From Thiohalocapsa marina (GTDB lineage: Bacteria; Pseudomonadota; Gammaproteobacteria; Chromatiales; Chromatiaceae), in contig NZ_VWXX01000005.1 of the NCBI RefSeq assembly GCF_008632335.1, positions 155,032 to 219,031 on the forward strand: 64,000 nucleotides of DNA, in the 5' to 3' direction. Shown here piece by piece: positions 60,496-64,000 of the stretch. Within the stretch, counting starts at the first letter, position 1; each line of letters starts with the position of its first letter. Both the position numbers and the translations under genes were made by a program. The notes under the pieces are model-generated. The model saw only the letters and a list, made by a program, of their open reading frames with translations, ran no database searches and was not told where the DNA came from.

Positions 60496-61715
60496 CGCGG
60501 CGCGGCGAAGCCGAGACGTGGGCCCACATGGGCGCCCAGACCGGCACAGAGACAGGGACGGCCTACCGGGTATCGCCGTCGCAGTTGTTGCGGCCATTGC
60601 AGATCGGTCCGTTGCGGCTCGAGAACAACCTGCTGCTGGCGCCGATGGCAGGCATCACCGACCGGCCGTTTCGCCACCTCTGCCGGGCGTTCGGCGCCGG
60701 GCTTGCGGTTTCAGAGATGCTGTCCGCCAATCCCGCCCTGCGCGGCACCCGCAAGAGTGCCGAACGCACCGATCACCGCGACGAACCCGGGCCCATCGCC
60801 GTGCAGATTGCCGGCTCGGAGCCGATGCAGATGGCGGACATGGCCCGTCGCTGCGTCGACCAGGGCGCCGACATCATCGACATCAACATGGGCTGCCCGG
60901 CAAAGAAGGTCTGCAAGGCGGCCGCCGGCTCCGCGCTGTTGCGCGACGAGTCGCTGGTACAGCGCATCCTGCAGGCGGTGGTGGATGCCGTGCCGGTGCC
61001 GGTGACCCTGAAGACCCGTACCGGGTGGTCGCCGGAGACAAGGAATCTTGCACGTATTGCATACCTTGCGCAGGAGTCGGGTATCGCCCTGCTGGCGGTG
61101 CATGGTCGGACCCGGGCCTGCGGCTACAGCGGCCGGGCGGAATTCGACAGCCTGCGAGCCGTCCGCTCGCAAACGACGCTTCCACTGGTGGTCAACGGCG
61201 ATATTCTGACCCCACTGGAGGCTCGGCACGCCCTGGACTATACTGGCGCCGACGCGGTCATGGTCGGCCGCGGTGCATTGGGTCGGCCCTGGGTCTTCCG
61301 GGAGATGGCGCACTTTCTGACCAGCGGAGAGCTGGCGTCGCCACCGCCGCCGGCCCTGATCCGCGAGACCCTGATCGCCCACCTGCAGGCCATCCACGCC
61401 CAGTACGGCGAGCGCCGGGGCGTGCGGATTGCGAGAAAACACATCATGTGGTACCACGCCCCGCCCGGGAGCCAGACCGGGAGTAGGACTTGGCGCCAGC
61501 CCGTTTGCCCGTCAGGGGGCCGAGCCAAGGACCCGACGGGAACCGGGTATTCCACAGAGACCGGATCGGAAGACGAGACCCCCATGCGGACCGAACACCC
61601 GGACACCAGCCAGTTCCTTGCGCACATCAAGCGCATCGAAGATGCCCGTCGGCAGCTCGACGTCGTGGCGGCGTTCTTCGCAGACCGGCCTGCGCCGGAA
61701 GGCGGTGCCGTATGA
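60492..61715 (+). CDS. dusB: tRNA-dihydrouridine synthase B, with inserted segment
   Basis: Flavoenzyme that reduces uridines in tRNA, usually just before fis. LLLAPMAGITDRPFRHLCRA, IDINMGCPAKKVCKAAAGSA with the catalytic Cys, VHGRTRACGYSGRAEF, VNGDILTPLEA and MVGRGALGRPWVF are typical. 407 residues is about 80 longer than E. coli DusB: an N-terminal extension (residues 1-37) and, after ARKHIMWYHAPPGSQTGS, an insertion rich in Thr, Gly, Ser and Glu (about residues 322-375) before the final helices. TTG at 60492 overlaps the prmA stop by four bases; ATG at 60528 is an alternative. Confidence 0.9.
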   Translation: MTRRGEAETWAHMGAQTGTETGTAYRVSPSQLLRPLQIGPLRLENNLLLAPMAGITDRPFRHLCRAFGAGLAVSEMLSANPALRGTRKSAERTDHRDEPGPIAVQIAGSEPMQMADMARRCVDQGADIIDINMGCPAKKVCKAAAGSALLRDESLVQRILQAVVDAVPVPVTLKTRTGWSPETRNLARIAYLAQESGIALLAVHGRTRACGYSGRAEFDSLRAVRSQTTLPLVVNGDILTPLEARHALDYTGADAVMVGRGALGRPWVFREMAHFLTSGELASPPPPALIRETLIAHLQAIHAQYGERRGVRIARKHIMWYHAPPGSQTGSRTWRQPVCPSGGRAKDPTGTGYSTETGSEDETPMRTEHPDTSQFLAHIKRIEDARRQLDVVAAFFADRPAPEGGAV

Positions 61716-62158
61716 GTGCGGTGGCGCGGGTCAGGCGTAGTACCGGATCAGGTTCCGAACCAGGCTCCGGATCGGTTGCGGCACCGGGTCCAGGAGCAAC
61801 AGCGAAATCGGCATCCAGGTCGTGTTCCGCATCCACGTCCTCAGTCGCCGCGCTGGGGCCCTGGCCTGAAGCTGATCGAGTCGCTGAACGGAGTGCTGAA
61901 CAGGGTCTGACGGTACAGTGGGCGGACCGCGACGAGCCGCTCCGGGAATGCGTGCGCGGCGCCCTGCGCTGCTATCTCTCCCACATGCACGGCCATGCGG
62001 TGGAAGACCTCTACCAGCTGGTGCTCGAGGAAGTGGAGCGGCCGCTGATCGAGACCGTGCTGGAATGCGCCGACAACAACCAGACTGTCGCCGCGCGCAT
62101 GCTCGGTATCAGCCGGGGTACCCTGCGCAAGAAGATGAAGACCTTTTTCGATTGCTGA
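61712..62158 (+). CDS. fis: Nucleoid protein Fis with long low-complexity N-terminus
   Basis: DNA-bending regulator of rRNA and many growth genes, dimeric. The C-terminal 75 residues are standard Fis: [20 protein letters not shown] and the helix-turn-helix [20 protein letters not shown]. At 148 residues it is much longer than E. coli Fis (98): the first ~65 residues are Ser/Gly/Ala/Pro rich and are encoded by ACCGGATCAGGTTCCG-type sequence. ATG at 61712 overlaps the dusB stop, so the fused start is genuine or the extension is untranslated if translation starts later (for example [11 protein letters not shown] without an ATG). Confidence 0.92.
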   Translation: MSAVARVRRSTGSGSEPGSGSVAAPGPGATAKSASRSCSASTSSVAALGPWPEADRVAERSAEQGLTVQWADRDEPLRECVRGALRCYLSHMHGHAVEDLYQLVLEEVERPLIETVLECADNNQTVAARMLGISRGTLRKKMKTFFDC

Positions 62159-62258
62159 CGCCACCGGCCGCGTCGGCCGGCGTAAAATTCCTCGAGATCC
62201 ATCCGCGCGTCGCGGCCCTGCGCCGCCGCGACCGCCCGTGCCAGGAGTAATCCCCAGC

Positions 62259-63839
62259 ATGCATGCCATTCGCCGCGCGCTCATCAGCGTATCCGACAAG
62301 TCCGACCTGGCCCCGTTCGCCCGCGCGCTGAGCGAGCGCGGAGTGGAGATCCTCTCCACCGGCGGCACCTCCAAGCTGCTCACCGAGGCCGGCATCCCGG
62401 TGAAGGAGGTGTCGGACCACACCGGCTTTCCTGAGATCATGGGCGGTCGCGTCAAGACCCTGCATCCACGCATCCACGGCGGCATCCTCGGCCGTCGCGG
62501 GCAGGACGAGACGGTGATGCGCGAGAACGAGATCAAGCCCATCGACCTGGTGGTTGTGAACCTGTATCCGTTCGAGCAGACCGTGGCACGACCGGACTGC
62601 GATCTGGCCAGCGCCATCGAGAACATCGATATCGGTGGTCCGACCCTGCTGCGCGCCGCGGCCAAGAACCATGCCGCCGTGACCGTGATCGTCGACGCCG
62701 CCGACTACGACCGCGTGCTCGCCGAGATGGCGCAGCACGACGGCGCCGTCACCGATGCCACCCGCTTCGATCTGGCGGCCAAGGCGTTCGAGCACACCGC
62801 CGCCTACGACGGTGCCATCGCCAACTATCTCGGCAGCCTGGTGGACAACCCCGACGGCGATCTGGCCAGCCGCGCCCGGGGTCTGCCGCGCACCTACAAT
62901 GTCCAGTTCCGCAAGAAACAGCCCATGCGCTATGGTGAGAACCCGCATCAGCAGGCGGCCTTCTACGTCGCCCGGGAGCGCACCGAGGCCTCCGTCGCCG
63001 GCGCCCGCCAGTTGCAGGGCAAGGAACTCAGCTACAACAACATCGCCGATACCGACGCGGCCCTGGAATGCGTCAAGCAGTTCTCCGAAGGGCCGGCCTG
63101 CGTCATCGTCAAGCATGCCAACCCCTGTGGCGTCGCCCTGGGCAATACCCCGCTGGAGGCCTATGAACGGGCCTTCTCCACCGATCCGGAGTCCGCCTTC
63201 GGCGGCATCATCGCCCTGAACCAGCCGCTGGAGGCGGATCTGGCCTCCGCCATCGTCGAGCGCCAGTTCGTCGAGGTGATCATCGCCCCGGGGGTCAGCG
63301 ATGCCGCCGCTGCGGTGGTGGCCGCCAAGAAGAACGTGCGCCTGCTGTGCTGCGACGCCTGGCCGACGGAGCGCAGGGGCTACAGCGATTTCAAGCGTGT
63401 TCGCGACGGCCTGCTGGTGCAGGATGCGGACCTCGGCCTGCATGCCGAGCTGAAGGTGGTGACCGACCGGGCCCCCAGCGCCGGACAGATGCAGGATCTG
63501 CTGTTCAGCTGGCGGGTGGCAAAGTTCGTCAAATCCAATGCCATCATCTATGGCCGCGACGGCATGACCATCGGCGTCGGCGCGGGCCAGATGAGCCGGG
63601 TCAACTCGGCGCGCATCGCGTCCATCAAGGCGGAGCAGGCCGGCCTGACCGTGAACGGGGCGGTGATGGCCTCCGATGCCTTCTTCCCCTTCCGCGACGG
63701 CATCGATCAGGCCGCCGACAACGGCATCGCGGCGGTGATCCAGCCGGGCGGGTCCATGCGCGATGAAGAGGTCATCGCCGCCGCCAACGAGCATGGCATG
63801 GCGATGGTGTTCACGGGCATGCGTCACTTCCGGCACTAA
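62259..63839 (+). CDS. purH: Bifunctional AICAR transformylase / IMP cyclohydrolase
   Basis: Last two steps of IMP synthesis. 526 residues from ATG at 62259 (AGGAG eleven bases upstream). N-terminal IMP cyclohydrolase ([48 protein letters not shown]), C-terminal transformylase with [25 protein letters not shown] and [10 protein letters not shown]. Follows fis, as in several gammaproteobacteria. GTG at 62238 is a possible earlier start. Confidence 0.97.
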   Translation: MHAIRRALISVSDKSDLAPFARALSERGVEILSTGGTSKLLTEAGIPVKEVSDHTGFPEIMGGRVKTLHPRIHGGILGRRGQDETVMRENEIKPIDLVVVNLYPFEQTVARPDCDLASAIENIDIGGPTLLRAAAKNHAAVTVIVDAADYDRVLAEMAQHDGAVTDATRFDLAAKAFEHTAAYDGAIANYLGSLVDNPDGDLASRARGLPRTYNVQFRKKQPMRYGENPHQQAAFYVARERTEASVAGARQLQGKELSYNNIADTDAALECVKQFSEGPACVIVKHANPCGVALGNTPLEAYERAFSTDPESAFGGIIALNQPLEADLASAIVERQFVEVIIAPGVSDAAAAVVAAKKNVRLLCCDAWPTERRGYSDFKRVRDGLLVQDADLGLHAELKVVTDRAPSAGQMQDLLFSWRVAKFVKSNAIIYGRDGMTIGVGAGQMSRVNSARIASIKAEQAGLTVNGAVMASDAFFPFRDGIDQAADNGIAAVIQPGGSMRDEEVIAAANEHGMAMVFTGMRHFRH

Positions 63840-64000
63840 TGAGCGATCGCATCCACGCCACCGCGATCATCGAGGACGGCGCCGCCCTGGATACGGGGTG
63901 CCGCGGCGGCGCCTACGCGGTCATCGAATCCGGCGCAGTCCGGGGCGAGGACTGGGTGGTGGAGACCGGCGCGCGTATATGCGGCCCAACCCCCCGGGGG
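63839..64000 (+). CDS. LpxA-like hexapeptide-repeat acyltransferase, partial (3' end outside)
   Basis: First 54 codons only. ATG overlaps the purH TAA (TAATG). [20 protein letters not shown] and GAVRGEDWVVETGARICGPT show the hexapeptide-repeat pattern and the HATAIIEDGA opening of UDP-GlcNAc acyltransferase LpxA-type left-handed beta-helix proteins. In many gammaproteobacteria purD follows purH, so this neighbour is different. The rest of the gene is beyond the window. Confidence 0.6.
   Translation, partial: MSDRIHATAIIEDGAALDTGCRGGAYAVIESGAVRGEDWVVETGARICGPTPRG

Overview
The window looks like a piece of a GC-rich gammaproteobacterial chromosome. Gene order and protein sequences both say so: pabC-mltG-tmk-holB-pilZ-tatD is the arrangement of Pseudomonas and relatives, and aroQ-accB-accC-prmA-dusB-fis-purH is likewise typical of gammaproteobacteria. 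Style of protein, the CIRCE-controlled groESL, the multihaem cytochrome and the CGCAGAG repeats fit a Chromatiales/Ectothiorhodospiraceae-like organism, but that placement is inference. About 55 genes are supported. There is no rRNA, tRNA, CRISPR array or intact insertion sequence that I can see.

Layout. 1-5848: end of fabF and the pabC-to-tatD operon. 5885-9202: minus-strand polyphosphate:AMP phosphotransferase, YciA-type thioesterase and class V aminotransferase. 9518-11889: a glutathionyl-hydroquinone reductase, then an excellent dif-like XerC/XerD site (10523-10550), a VC1465/XafT-like gene right beside it, and a chimeric cytochrome remnant. 11958-16247: P-type cation ATPase and a degenerate EAL protein. 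16274-19301: clpB behind a sigma-32 promoter, with a small Cys-motif protein. 19420-23937: an unusual lipocalin-like protein coupled to an FAD reductase, an outer-membrane barrel and a thioredoxin-like lipid/secreted protein. 24091-28970: three-gene ABC exporter whose gene junctions are filled with two dispersed repeat families. 29202-34489: ppsA, ilvD and a Phd/VapC-type toxin-antitoxin pair. 34597-40322: PAS histidine kinase, FixJ-type regulator and MFS transporter in one operon, then RDD and metallo-beta-lactamase-fold genes. 40497-44513: DUF349 and DUF2189 proteins. 44674-50531: PepSY protein, OmpR-type two-component system, decahaem cytochrome c with duplicated Asp-rich modules, and a cytochrome b. 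50596-53405: groESL with CIRCE and terminator, then fxsA. 53612-57004: cutA, a DsbD with a duplicated N-terminal domain, and a TlpA-like thioredoxin. 57249-64000: aroQ-accBC-prmA-dusB-fis-purH and the start of an LpxA-like gene.

The most interesting region is 10.5-11.9 kb. The dif-like site matches the E. coli site at 24 of 28 positions, including the whole central hexamer. By hand count, KOPS-like octamers (GGGNAGGG) flip direction at it: 4 of 4 to the left and 7 of 8 to the right point towards it. The window therefore probably crosses the replication terminus. The adjacent gene resembles phage VC1465-type proteins, one of which (XafT) activates Xer recombination at dif, so this may be a resident or domesticated Xer activator or the remains of a dif-integrated element.

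A second theme is repeat activity. Imperfect inverted repeats ending in AACCGCAGAG/CTCTGCGGTT occur at least four times, a GGCGGCTGG repeat occurs three times in the ABC operon and even supplies a Shine-Dalgarno sequence, and short CCGGATC-rich segments seem to have expanded in frame inside prmA, dusB and fis.
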